Shown piece by piece: positions 34,077-42,205 of a DNA stretch of 64,000 nucleotides. The DNA is taken from the NCBI GenBank assembly GCA_965227315.1, contig OZ245737.1, positions 1,116,001-1,180,000 of the forward strand, read 5' to 3'. The stretch's first letter is position 1. Each line of letters begins with the position of its first letter. The position numbers were made by a program, and so were the translations under genes. The DNA is from JANQHS01 sp965227315. Lineage in GTDB: Bacteria > Bacteroidota > Bacteroidia > Cytophagales > CCMP332. The notes under the pieces are model-generated. The model ran no database searches, was not told the DNA's origin, and saw only the letters and a program-made list of their open reading frames with translations.

Positions 34077-35045
34077 ATGAAAGCTGCAGTCACAACCAAA
34101 ACAGGAAATCCAGAGGTCATCCGAGTTAAAGAGGTACCCAAACCAGAAGCAAAGTCAGGTTGGGTACTTATCAAAGTGAAAGCTTTCGGCTTAAATAGAT
34201 CAGAACTTTTTACCAGACGAGGAGATTCACCAGGAGTAGAATTTCCCCGTATTCAGGGAATTGAATGTATGGGGATTGTTGAAGAAGATCCATCAAATAC
34301 ATACGAAGATGGTCAACAGGTCGCCGCTATCATGGGTGGAATGGGTCGGTTTTTTGATGGTGGATATGCTGAATATGTATCGGTGCCTCTCGAAATTATC
34401 TTTCCGTTTGAAAGCAGCTTGCCATGGGAGATTTTAGGAGCCATTCCTGAGATGTTTCAGACTGTTTCAGGATCATTAAATCAGGCTCTTGAAATTCAAC
34501 CGGAAGAAACTCTCTTAATTCGTGGAGGAACATCTTCTATCGGAATGCTCGCCTGTCAATTGGCCAAAACCAAGGGGTTAACAATTATCTCAACAACAAG
34601 AAATCCAAACAAGAAACAATTTCTTTTGGATAATAAGGCCGACCATGTAGTCTTGGATAAAGGTCAGGTAGGGGATCAGGTAAGAGAACTTTTTCCAGAC
34701 GGAGTGAACAAGGTACTGGAGCTTATAGGAACAAGAACATTGAAAGATTCTTTGAAATGTATTGCACCAGGAGGCATGGTTTGTATGACAGGTATTCTTG
34801 GAAACGAATGGACAATGCAGGAATTCACTCCAATGGGTGATATTCCTTCACTCGGCAGACTAACCGTTTATATGGGGGAATCAAAGAACCTGTCGAAAGA
34901 ACTTCTGCAAGATTTCATTGATGAAGTCGCGAATGGAAATATACAGCTCAACATTGATAGCGTATTCAACCTTGACCAGGTAGCTGAGGCTCATCAGTAC
35001 ATGGAAGATAGCAAAGCAAAGGGCAAGATTGTAGTATTGACCTAA
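34077..35045 (+). CDS. Zinc-independent MDR oxidoreductase (quinone reductase-like)
   Basis: The 322-residue protein belongs to the medium-chain dehydrogenase/reductase superfamily: N-terminal GroES-like domain with 'VKAFGLNRSELFTRRGDSPG' and 'FPRIQGIECMGIV', and the Rossmann domain with 'LIRGGTSSIGMLACQLAKTKG'. The catalytic and structural zinc ligands of alcohol dehydrogenases are absent, as in quinone oxidoreductases. NADPH-dependent reduction of quinones or enones is likely. It is the last of the AT-rich trio and is followed by an 82-base gap to a convergent gene. Confidence 0.87.
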   Translation: MKAAVTTKTGNPEVIRVKEVPKPEAKSGWVLIKVKAFGLNRSELFTRRGDSPGVEFPRIQGIECMGIVEEDPSNTYEDGQQVAAIMGGMGRFFDGGYAEYVSVPLEIIFPFESSLPWEILGAIPEMFQTVSGSLNQALEIQPEETLLIRGGTSSIGMLACQLAKTKGLTIISTTRNPNKKQFLLDNKADHVVLDKGQVGDQVRELFPDGVNKVLELIGTRTLKDSLKCIAPGGMVCMTGILGNEWTMQEFTPMGDIPSLGRLTVYMGESKNLSKELLQDFIDEVANGNIQLNIDSVFNLDQVAEAHQYMEDSKAKGKIVVLT

Positions 35046-35127
35046 AACCTTGACTTGACAAGTAACCGACCATATTTTTACTGTTCATGGCTCAAAATTT
35101 CCTGTCCTTTTGATGCATAGGAAGGGT

Positions 35128-35850
35128 CTACAGAACCAGCATTTCCAGAAGGTTGGTGGATAGGTTGATGAGATTATGAAGTATCAGTGCGAGCAATATG
35201 CTTTGGCTCCTCATGATAACCCAGCCAAGTATATAGCCCAGTATGCCGGTAATGATGAATGCATCGGCGGCAAAGCCCAAGTTCCAGTTATCAAAATATA
35301 GGGAGTGCCCCAATGCAAAAATGATGGTGGTAAACCAGACAGCGGGATGCCCAAACCGGCAACCGGTTGGCTTCATCAACGGAAGAATCAACATCAACAT
35401 CAAACCCCTCCATAATTCCTCATCGATGCCCGGCATAGTCGCCTGATAAAAAAGCTTTTCCAGGTCTAAATCCTTGCCCTGAGAAAAAGCAAAAGTCAGC
35501 AGGCACATGGCGATCAAGGTGATCCCGCCAACCAAAACAATCCTTCTCAACGCAGTCCGATCGGGACTTGATCGGATGAAATCAAAATCGCTGAACCCAT
35601 TTTTAAAAAACATATAAAACCCTATTGAAAAGGCCGTGGCCAGCAACTTCCCGGACCAATTCATGGAACTTTCCGGAATCCAGAATGCAGAATACTGAAT
35701 TGGTAGAAAGATCAGAAAGACGTAGACTAACTGATAAATGGCGATGAGCACCAAACCCCGTCCAATATTGACTTCGCTTCCTTTGAAAAAAAACACCAAG
35801 GGCAAAGCGGCAATCAGGGCAAGCAATGAGGGGGCGATGTATTGTAGCAT
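35128..35850 (-). CDS. CPBP-family intramembrane metalloprotease
   Basis: The ATG at 35850 places a membrane segment at the N-terminus (240 residues); an ATG at 35883 would add 11 polar residues. The hallmark motifs are present: EExxxR as 'DEELWRGLML', FxxxH as 'IFALGHSLYF', and the final 'LALILHNLINL'. Seven to eight membrane segments are visible. Relatives (Abi/Rce1-like) cut prenylated proteins or bacteriocin and regulator precursors; no substrate is evident nearby. The gene diverges from the AraC regulator. Confidence 0.87.
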   Translation of the reverse strand: MLQYIAPSLLALIAALPLVFFFKGSEVNIGRGLVLIAIYQLVYVFLIFLPIQYSAFWIPESSMNWSGKLLATAFSIGFYMFFKNGFSDFDFIRSSPDRTALRRIVLVGGITLIAMCLLTFAFSQGKDLDLEKLFYQATMPGIDEELWRGLMLMLILPLMKPTGCRFGHPAVWFTTIIFALGHSLYFDNWNLGFAADAFIITGILGYILGWVIMRSQSILLALILHNLINLSTNLLEMLVL

Positions 35851-35978
35851 ATTTTTCGAATTTGATATCCTTGACCATCCCATAACCCCTTTGGATATGG
35901 GAATCGCGGTCGACTAAAAAACATGCCAAAGGACGCCAATGAACCGATGAAGGAGGCACTGCTTTCTTCCTAACTTGG

Positions 35979-35998
35979 TGTCAAAAATCGTTTTGACA
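35979..35998. promoter_or_regulatory. Perfect inverted repeat upstream of the AraC regulator
   Basis: TGTCAAAA and TTTTGACA form perfect 8-base arms around a 4-base spacer (ATCG). The repeat ends 23 bases before the GTG start of the AraC-family gene and overlaps TCGTTTTG, a one-mismatch -7 element. No T-run follows, so it is more like a protein-binding operator than a terminator. Autoregulation is an inference from position. Confidence 0.6.
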
Positions 35999-36021
35999 CT
36001 TAATCATGTGTCCTTAAAGAG

Positions 36022-37164
36022 GTGAATTCGGATCTTGACAGTTTACTAAAAGGCATACAACTGTTGCTCGGCGCACAGCTCGTTGTGGTAGCTATACTGC
36101 ATTGGATCGCAAGGGTGAATGTGACAAAAGTATGGCTGTCTATCCTCTGCATCATCCATGGCCTTTGGTTCTTCAAACATGTTTTTGCCGATAGTTGGGA
36201 TAACAGCTTTTTACTATTTCTATTGATAGGTCCCGGCAAACCCATTTTCGTCGGATCGGTTTTACTTTTTTATTACCAGACACTTGGGAACAGCTTCAAC
36301 GGAAAGAAGCTAGTGCCGCAGCTGTTGATACCGGGAATCTATTACATGACATTGATCGCAGCGCGGTACTTTTTGGCCGAGGATATTCCCATCAACCGGG
36401 ATCTCTTTATCTCGACCGGATTCTCGTTCTGGGCTTTGATCATATTCTGGTATTACTTTCTGATCACCAGGAAAGAACTCATTCATCGGACCAGCCAGGT
36501 CTTGATCAGGAAGGCCTATTTAAGGGTAAGAGCTCTTTTCTATTCTCTCTATTTTTTCCTCTTACAAATCCCTGTATGGGACATCCTTTATGGTCTGAGC
36601 AAGCATGATCTATTTCCGGGAAGTTTGCATTGGCCGGATGTAGTTGGTGTTCAATATTTTGTGCAATTCGGTTACTATTCCTCGCAGGTCTACATTCACA
36701 TACTTGGATATTTCGTGTTCATATACGCGGCAATTGAACTCCCTTATCTCAAAAAATACCTGCTCCCCAAGCAAACCATGATCAAGGAAAGCGTGCTTGA
36801 AAATCGTGAAAGGCTGGATGCAGAGATCGAAAGGGTTCTTTATGAGAACAAAGCCTACAAAGATCCTGATCTGACCATCGATTCCTGTGCGTCGATCCTT
36901 CAGATCACGAGAAATGAGCTGGCCGATTATCTTCAGCTCACGCGAAAAGTCACTTTCAAAGATTTCGTCAACCAGCTAAGAGTAGATGAGATAAAGCGCT
37001 TGATGGCTGATAAGGAATTTACCAAGTATGATCTGGTGGGTATTGCCATGGAATGCGGGTTCGGTTCCAAATCAACGTTTCACAGGGTTTTTAAGGAAAA
37101 GGAAGGAATGACTCCCAAAGAATACCAAATGAGACATAGCGCGGAAACTCAGGTGGCCGTTTAG
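36022..37164 (+). CDS. Membrane-anchored AraC-family regulator
   Basis: The 380-residue protein starts at GTG after an AAAGAG stretch. Residues 1 to about 240 contain seven hydrophobic segments; the C-terminal 110 residues form the AraC double helix-turn-helix: 'LTIDSCASILQITRNELADY' and 'YDLVGIAMECGFGSKSTFHRVFKEKEG', ending 'TPKEYQ'. The architecture (7TM sensor fused to AraC DNA-binding domain) is common in Bacteroidota and suggests that an envelope signal is read directly at the membrane. Target genes are not evident, though a palindrome lies just upstream. Confidence 0.88.
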   Translation: MNSDLDSLLKGIQLLLGAQLVVVAILHWIARVNVTKVWLSILCIIHGLWFFKHVFADSWDNSFLLFLLIGPGKPIFVGSVLLFYYQTLGNSFNGKKLVPQLLIPGIYYMTLIAARYFLAEDIPINRDLFISTGFSFWALIIFWYYFLITRKELIHRTSQVLIRKAYLRVRALFYSLYFFLLQIPVWDILYGLSKHDLFPGSLHWPDVVGVQYFVQFGYYSSQVYIHILGYFVFIYAAIELPYLKKYLLPKQTMIKESVLENRERLDAEIERVLYENKAYKDPDLTIDSCASILQITRNELADYLQLTRKVTFKDFVNQLRVDEIKRLMADKEFTKYDLVGIAMECGFGSKSTFHRVFKEKEGMTPKEYQMRHSAETQVAV

Positions 37165-37459
37165 CTTCTTGAACATTCTTGCATAATATTTATTGCCAGG
37201 AGATACTACTCTGATATCAAGGGTGATGAATACTTCATGGTTGAGCAAAATATTTTCAACTACCGGGAAGCCCGCTTTTAGGAGACCCTTAAGCGAACGT
37301 CAGACATATCAAAATTGAATCCCTGAACCTTTCTGAAAGGAGTTGACCTGAAAACCTGGGCTTTTACTTTCCAAAACCCAAAGTGGTATACATTTCTTAA
37401 AGCTATTGAGTAAAATTCCAGAATACTAACTAATTTAGTAACTACTAAAATAATTAGTA
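37165..37459. other. 295-base intergenic region before the polymerase pair
   Basis: No gene is seen. A short palindrome CCTTTC-T-GAAAGG at about 37329-37341 has no T-run and is not convincing as a terminator. The notable content is the tandem operator at its right end, listed separately. The region gives the polymerase genes their own regulatory sequence, independent of the upstream AraC gene. Confidence 0.5.
37424..37459. promoter_or_regulatory. Tandem palindromic operator, two copies of TACTAA-N5-TTAGTA
   Basis: Site 1 is 37424-37440 (TACTAA, spacer CTAAT, TTAGTA); site 2 is 37443-37459 (TACTAA, spacer AATAA, TTAGTA). The hexamer arms are identical in both, and the sites repeat every 19 bases with 2 bases between them. 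Together they also make a larger imperfect inverted repeat with 19-base arms matching at 17 positions. Site 2 touches the TTG start codon, so a bound dimer would cover the ribosome entry region and any near promoter. I did not see the same 17-base pattern elsewhere in the window. The repressor is unknown; a damage-responsive LexA/CI-like factor is my inference. Confidence 0.75.
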
Positions 37460-38668
37460 TTGAATTCGATTTTACACCTGGATTTGGATACGTTCTTCGT
37501 ATCTGTTGAACGACGTAAAAATCCGAAACTACACAACAAACCCGTCCTGATCGGAGGTGTCAGCGATCGTGGAGTGGTCGCCTCATGCAGCTATGAAGCC
37601 CGCCAATTCGGTATTCACTCCGCCATGCCCATCAAAATGGCAAAAGCGCTTTGCCCTGAAGCCATCATCATGAGAGGTAATTCAGCGGACTACTCCAAAG
37701 CATCGAAGGAAGTGACAGAGATCATTCAGGAATCCGTTCCCGTACTGGAGAAAACATCTATAGATGAATTCTATGCTGACCTCACGGGAATGGATAAGTT
37801 TTTTGGATGCTTCAAGATGGCAACTGAGCTACGCAGTAAAGTCATTCATGAAACAGGCTTGCCGATCTCGTTTGGCTTATCGGAAAACAAAACCGTATCC
37901 AAGATCGCTACAGGCGAGGCCAAGCCCAATAATCAACTATTGATCGATTACGGAAAGGAAAAAACTTTTCTTGCCCCTTTATCCGTCAAGAAGATCCCTA
38001 TGGTGGGTGGCAAAACCCATCAAAAACTGGTCAGTCTTGGTGTGCGAAAGATCAAAACCATTCAGGAGATGCCCATCGACCTGATGGAAAGGGCCTTCGG
38101 AAAAAATGGCGTATTGATCTGGAAAAAAGCCAATGGTATTGACAACTCTCTGGTGGTTCCCCATACGGAAAGAAAATCCATTTCCACCGAACGGACATTT
38201 GACAGGGACACCATCGATGTCGATAAACTGAGGGGCCTGCTCATTGCTATGACGGAAAACCTGGCCTTCCAGTTAAGAAGGGGGACGAAATTATGTGCCT
38301 GTGTTACTGTCAAGATCCGCTATTCAGATTTTAATACCTACACACTTCAGCATAAAATACCTTATACATCGGCAGATTATACCTTGATCCCAAAGGCATT
38401 GGAGCTTTTCGAAAAATTATACGATAAGCGCCTGCTTATACGGCTGATCGGTGTTCGCCTCAGTAATATTCTGGACGGGCGCTATCAAATGGATCTGTTT
38501 AATAGTCAGACAGAATTGCTTAACCTTTACGATGCCATGGATCATATTCGTGATAAGTATGGCGATCGCTCCGTAATGCTGGCGGCCGGCATGGGGGCGA
38601 AGACCATATCCCGTTGGAACCCCTTCACCGGAGAACCTCCACCACTGTTGGCCAATCGAAGACGGTAA
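37460..38668 (+). CDS. dinB: Y-family translesion DNA polymerase (DNA polymerase IV-like)
   Basis: The 402-residue enzyme starts at TTG; no ATG precedes the catalytic core. Catalytic residues are intact: Asp8 in 'LHLDLDTFF' and Asp102-Glu103 in 'SIDEFY', so this is an active polymerase rather than an ImuB-like inactive one. 'YEARQFGIHSAMP' and 'SFGLSENKTVSKIAT' match the fingers and palm. A beta-clamp-binding motif QMDLF lies at 343-347. The next gene encodes a DnaE-like polymerase that starts inside this stop codon (TAATG), so the two are translationally coupled. A tandem operator lies directly upstream. Confidence 0.92.
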   Translation: MNSILHLDLDTFFVSVERRKNPKLHNKPVLIGGVSDRGVVASCSYEARQFGIHSAMPIKMAKALCPEAIIMRGNSADYSKASKEVTEIIQESVPVLEKTSIDEFYADLTGMDKFFGCFKMATELRSKVIHETGLPISFGLSENKTVSKIATGEAKPNNQLLIDYGKEKTFLAPLSVKKIPMVGGKTHQKLVSLGVRKIKTIQEMPIDLMERAFGKNGVLIWKKANGIDNSLVVPHTERKSISTERTFDRDTIDVDKLRGLLIAMTENLAFQLRRGTKLCACVTVKIRYSDFNTYTLQHKIPYTSADYTLIPKALELFEKLYDKRLLIRLIGVRLSNILDGRYQMDLFNSQTELLNLYDAMDHIRDKYGDRSVMLAAGMGAKTISRWNPFTGEPPPLLANRRR

Positions 38669-41613
38669 TGCTCAATACCCATTCCTATTTCAGCTTTAAG
38701 TATGGACTATTATCGATCGAAAAATTGATCAAATGGGGGCAAAAGCATCATTTCAGAACCCTGGCACTCACCGACATCAACAGTACGGCAGGTTGTCTGG
38801 AATTCGTTCGAAGGGCCAAGAATGCAGGCATCAAGCCTATCATAGGCATCGACTTTAGAAATGGAGCAAAGCAACAATTCATAGGTATTGCCCGAAACAA
38901 TGAAGGGTTTTATCAACTCAATAGTTATTTATCAAGATATCTGCATACCCAGACTCCCATACCTGCAGATATCAATGAGGCATCGGATTGTTTCATCCTT
39001 TTTCCCATCGATAACATCCCCAAAAGGCCGCTTAAGGATCATGAGTACATCGCCATCAAGCCATATGAGACCAAGAAATGGGTTTTAAAATCACTTCCCC
39101 GGGACAAGATCATTGCCTGCCCGGTTTTCACCTTACCAACACAAGAAAACTATGAACTCCACTGTGTACTCAGAGCCATTGAGCTCAACACATTGGCAAG
39201 CAAGCTGGAGCCCTCGGATACCGGAAAACAAGAGGATGTTTTTCTGAACAAGCAAGAGCTGATCAACGCCTATCGGGAACTTCCCTCTGCACTGGAGAAT
39301 CTAAAATATGTGATCACAAGTTGTCATATCGATTTTGAGTTCGCTCCAAAAGCTCAATCACAAAACCTCCGTAGTTGGACCAATTCCCTGAAAAACGATT
39401 ATCAAAAGGTTCGCCAACTCTGCCTGGAAGGACTGGCCTATCGTTATGGAAAGAGCCCCTCATTCAAGATCCGAAGACGAATCGTAACGGAATTGAATAC
39501 CATCCAAAAAATGGGATTCATGTCATATTTTTTGATCAGCTGGGATATGGTAAAATACGCTCGCAGCAAGGGCTACTACTATGTGGGCAGGGGAAGCGGA
39601 GCAAACAGCATCATTGCCTATTTGTTAAGGATCACCGATGTAGATCCGATTGAACTGGATCTTTATTTTGAGCGTTTTATCAACCTTTTCCGAAGGAATC
39701 CACCTGATTTCGACATTGACTTTTCATCTTCGGATAGGGATGATATAACTCGATACCTGTTCGAAAAGTATGAGCATACAGCCTTGCTGGCTACATACAG
39801 TACCTTCCAGGCAAGGTCGGTTATCAGAGAAGTCGGAAAAGTGTTTGGCATCCCCCCTTATGAGATCGACAAATTGCAAAAAAACCTGGGCAGAAATCCG
39901 GAGGACCGTCAGTTTGATCACCATGCCCGGGTTATTTTGAACTACGGTTTAGAGCTCCAAAATTTTCCAAGTCATTTGAGTATTCATGCAGGTGGTGTTC
40001 TCATCTCCGACAAGCCCATTCATTATTTTACAGCCACCTCCTTACCGCCCAAAGGCTATCCCATTACACACTTTGACATGCATACCGCCGAGGATATCGG
40101 ACTGTATAAATTTGACATACTGGGTCAGCGGGGTTTGGGAAAGATCAAAGATACCCTGGCCATTATCAAGCAAAACAAGCCTGACACTCCCGGCATCGAT
40201 ATTCACAATGTCAAACCATTTTTTGAAGACCCGCTGATCCAGAACAATTTACAAAAAGCAAAGGCCATAGGCTGCTTTTATGTAGAGTCGCCGGCGATGC
40301 GCATGTTATTGACAAAGCTCAGAGCAAAAGAGTATTTGACATTGGTAGCCGCCAGTTCTGTCATTCGTCCGGGCGTGGCCCAATCCGGCATGATGAGACA
40401 ATACATATTGAGGTATCGTGTTCCTGAAAAACGAAAAGAAGCTCATCCCACTTTGTTGGAAATCATGCCTGACACCTATGGTGTCATGGTCTATCAGGAA
40501 GATGTGATCAAAGTAGCTCATCATTTTGCAGGATTAACCCTGGCAGAATCTGATGTGCTGAGAAGGGGTATGTCAGGGAAATACAGATCCCGGGAGGAAT
40601 TTTCGAAAGTGAAAGCCAAATTCTTCAAAAACTGTCAGCAAAAAGGATATCCAGATCACCTGAGCAAAGATGTCTGGCGTCAAATTGAAAGCTTTGCCGG
40701 CTATGCTTTTGCCAAAGGGCATTCGGCTTCGTATGCCATCGAAAGCTACCAAAGCCTGTTTCTGAAATCCCATTATCCGTTGGAGTATATGGTAGCCGTC
40801 ATCAATAACGGTGGTGGTTTCTATGGCAAGGAATTTTATATCCATGAAGCCAGAATGCACGGAGCGATCATAGAGCCACCCTGCATCAATACAAGTGGAA
40901 AGCACACCACCATCCAAGGCAAAACGATCTATCTGGGATTGGCTTTGATCAAAGATCTGGAAAGCCATACCATCATGGAGACCATTGCCGAACGACACAA
41001 AAATGGTGGCTTTTCTTCCCTGGACCAGTACATTAAAAGGGTCAGTATATCCCTGGAACAATTATCACAGTTGATTCGAATCGATGCATTTCGGTTCACC
41101 GGTGAAAGCAAGAAGAACCTGCTTTGGCGAGCTCATTTTTTGTTGGGTAATAAAGGTAAAAGCAATACGAAGCCGGTCCTTTTTGATCCTCCCGTCAAGG
41201 ATTATTCCCTACCCAGCGTTGAGCATGCTGAGATCGAAGATATCTATGATCAAATGGAACTGCTGGGATTTCCTTTGATCAGTCCGTTTCAATTGCTTGG
41301 CGCCACCCCGGAAAACTCTTTAAAAGCACAAGAGTTCCCAAAGTACCTCAATAAAAAAGTCAGGACTCTTGGATATCTTATTACAACCAAAAACACCACA
41401 ACAACGGGAGGGCAAAACATGCATTTTGGCAATTTTCTGGATGAGGATGGGGAATTTATAGACACCGTTCATTTTCCGCCTATAGCAAAAAAATATCCCT
41501 TTCGCGGTAGGGGGATCTACCAACTGGAAGGAAAAGTTGTAGAAGAATTTGATGCGATCAGCATAGAAGTTGATTATATGAAACGCCTGGATTACAGATC
41601 GATCGAAGTATAA
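38668..41613 (+). CDS. DnaE-like C-family DNA polymerase of the mutagenesis type
   Basis: The 981-residue protein is shorter than replicative DnaE (about 1160). An N-terminal PHP domain opens 'LNTHSYFSF', where the first metal His is replaced by Asn, so proofreading by PHP is unlikely. The polymerase aspartates are present: Asp349 and Asp351 in 'PDFDIDF' and Asp483 in 'KFDILGQRGL'. 'FAGYAFAKGHSASYAIESYQ' is the HhH/thumb signature. The end is an OB fold ('VRTLGYLITTKNTTTTGG'); the tau-binding domain of replicative DnaE is missing. With the coupled Y-family polymerase it resembles the ImuB/ImuC mutasome, here with an active Y-family partner. Confidence 0.88.
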   Translation: MLNTHSYFSFKYGLLSIEKLIKWGQKHHFRTLALTDINSTAGCLEFVRRAKNAGIKPIIGIDFRNGAKQQFIGIARNNEGFYQLNSYLSRYLHTQTPIPADINEASDCFILFPIDNIPKRPLKDHEYIAIKPYETKKWVLKSLPRDKIIACPVFTLPTQENYELHCVLRAIELNTLASKLEPSDTGKQEDVFLNKQELINAYRELPSALENLKYVITSCHIDFEFAPKAQSQNLRSWTNSLKNDYQKVRQLCLEGLAYRYGKSPSFKIRRRIVTELNTIQKMGFMSYFLISWDMVKYARSKGYYYVGRGSGANSIIAYLLRITDVDPIELDLYFERFINLFRRNPPDFDIDFSSSDRDDITRYLFEKYEHTALLATYSTFQARSVIREVGKVFGIPPYEIDKLQKNLGRNPEDRQFDHHARVILNYGLELQNFPSHLSIHAGGVLISDKPIHYFTATSLPPKGYPITHFDMHTAEDIGLYKFDILGQRGLGKIKDTLAIIKQNKPDTPGIDIHNVKPFFEDPLIQNNLQKAKAIGCFYVESPAMRMLLTKLRAKEYLTLVAASSVIRPGVAQSGMMRQYILRYRVPEKRKEAHPTLLEIMPDTYGVMVYQEDVIKVAHHFAGLTLAESDVLRRGMSGKYRSREEFSKVKAKFFKNCQQKGYPDHLSKDVWRQIESFAGYAFAKGHSASYAIESYQSLFLKSHYPLEYMVAVINNGGGFYGKEFYIHEARMHGAIIEPPCINTSGKHTTIQGKTIYLGLALIKDLESHTIMETIAERHKNGGFSSLDQYIKRVSISLEQLSQLIRIDAFRFTGESKKNLLWRAHFLLGNKGKSNTKPVLFDPPVKDYSLPSVEHAEIEDIYDQMELLGFPLISPFQLLGATPENSLKAQEFPKYLNKKVRTLGYLITTKNTTTTGGQNMHFGNFLDEDGEFIDTVHFPPIAKKYPFRGRGIYQLEGKVVEEFDAISIEVDYMKRLDYRSIEV

Positions 41614-41827
41614 ACTCCAAAGCGGTGGGCTTCAAGAGATCATATTGCAAGACAACAGGTCGGTTCCCGATCTCAAGACATTATCTTTGCAGCACCAAAA
41701 AGATTCAGTCTCATTGTCTCGAATGTTTTGATCAAAACGAAATGGATCCCTATCCTTTTCTGCTTCAAATTCTGGTTCTCGAGCAGGGACAGATCACGTG
41801 AAAATATTGTTCAATTAAGTCTTAAGA

Positions 41828-42205
41828 ATGATGGAAAACAGTCCTGATCTGGATGGAAAATACCTTGGGACCATTACAATCGATTTTGTAAAAATCGCCG
41901 ACTTTTTAAAAGAAGCCGCATACCAACTAAAGGCGAGAAAGATCTCGGATTTTCCGATCTTCCCCATCTCCAAGGGAGACTCACCAATAGGTCAGCTATT
42001 GCTGGGTGCCTCGGAAAAGGACCTCAGCTGGAATTTCTTTTTTTCGTTTTTCGAAGAATTCCAACAAAGCAATCTGATCGAAAAAGCCAAATCACCAGAG
42101 TTTCTGAAGACATACAAGGATCCTTCGGAATTTTGCTGCCTATTTGTGATCGATGAAGAGTTCAGAAACTTCGTGTATATCCCATATCCCGAAGATCAGG
42201 ACTGA
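41828..42205 (+). CDS. Conserved hypothetical protein
   Basis: The 125-residue product has no signal peptide and no membrane segment. A mixed helix/strand pattern is visible ('IDFVKIADFLKEAAYQLKAR', 'DLSWNFFFSFFEEFQQ', 'CCLFVIDEEFRNFVYIPYP'). I do not recognise a domain. It is a lone plus-strand gene 214 bases after the polymerase operon and overlaps thiL by 10 bases at the 3' end. Two adjacent ATGs (41828, 41831) could both serve as the start. Confidence 0.7.
   Translation: MMENSPDLDGKYLGTITIDFVKIADFLKEAAYQLKARKISDFPIFPISKGDSPIGQLLLGASEKDLSWNFFFSFFEEFQQSNLIEKAKSPEFLKTYKDPSEFCCLFVIDEEFRNFVYIPYPEDQD

Noticed and set aside
35128..35850. CPBP protease as an abortive-infection or bacteriocin-immunity gene
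   Set aside because: The family includes such proteins, but no phage-defence or bacteriocin gene lies nearby, so only the protease call is made.
37329..37341. CCTTTC-T-GAAAGG palindrome after the AraC gene
   Set aside because: Arms are short, no T-run follows, and it is 165 bases from the stop; not supported as a terminator or an operator.
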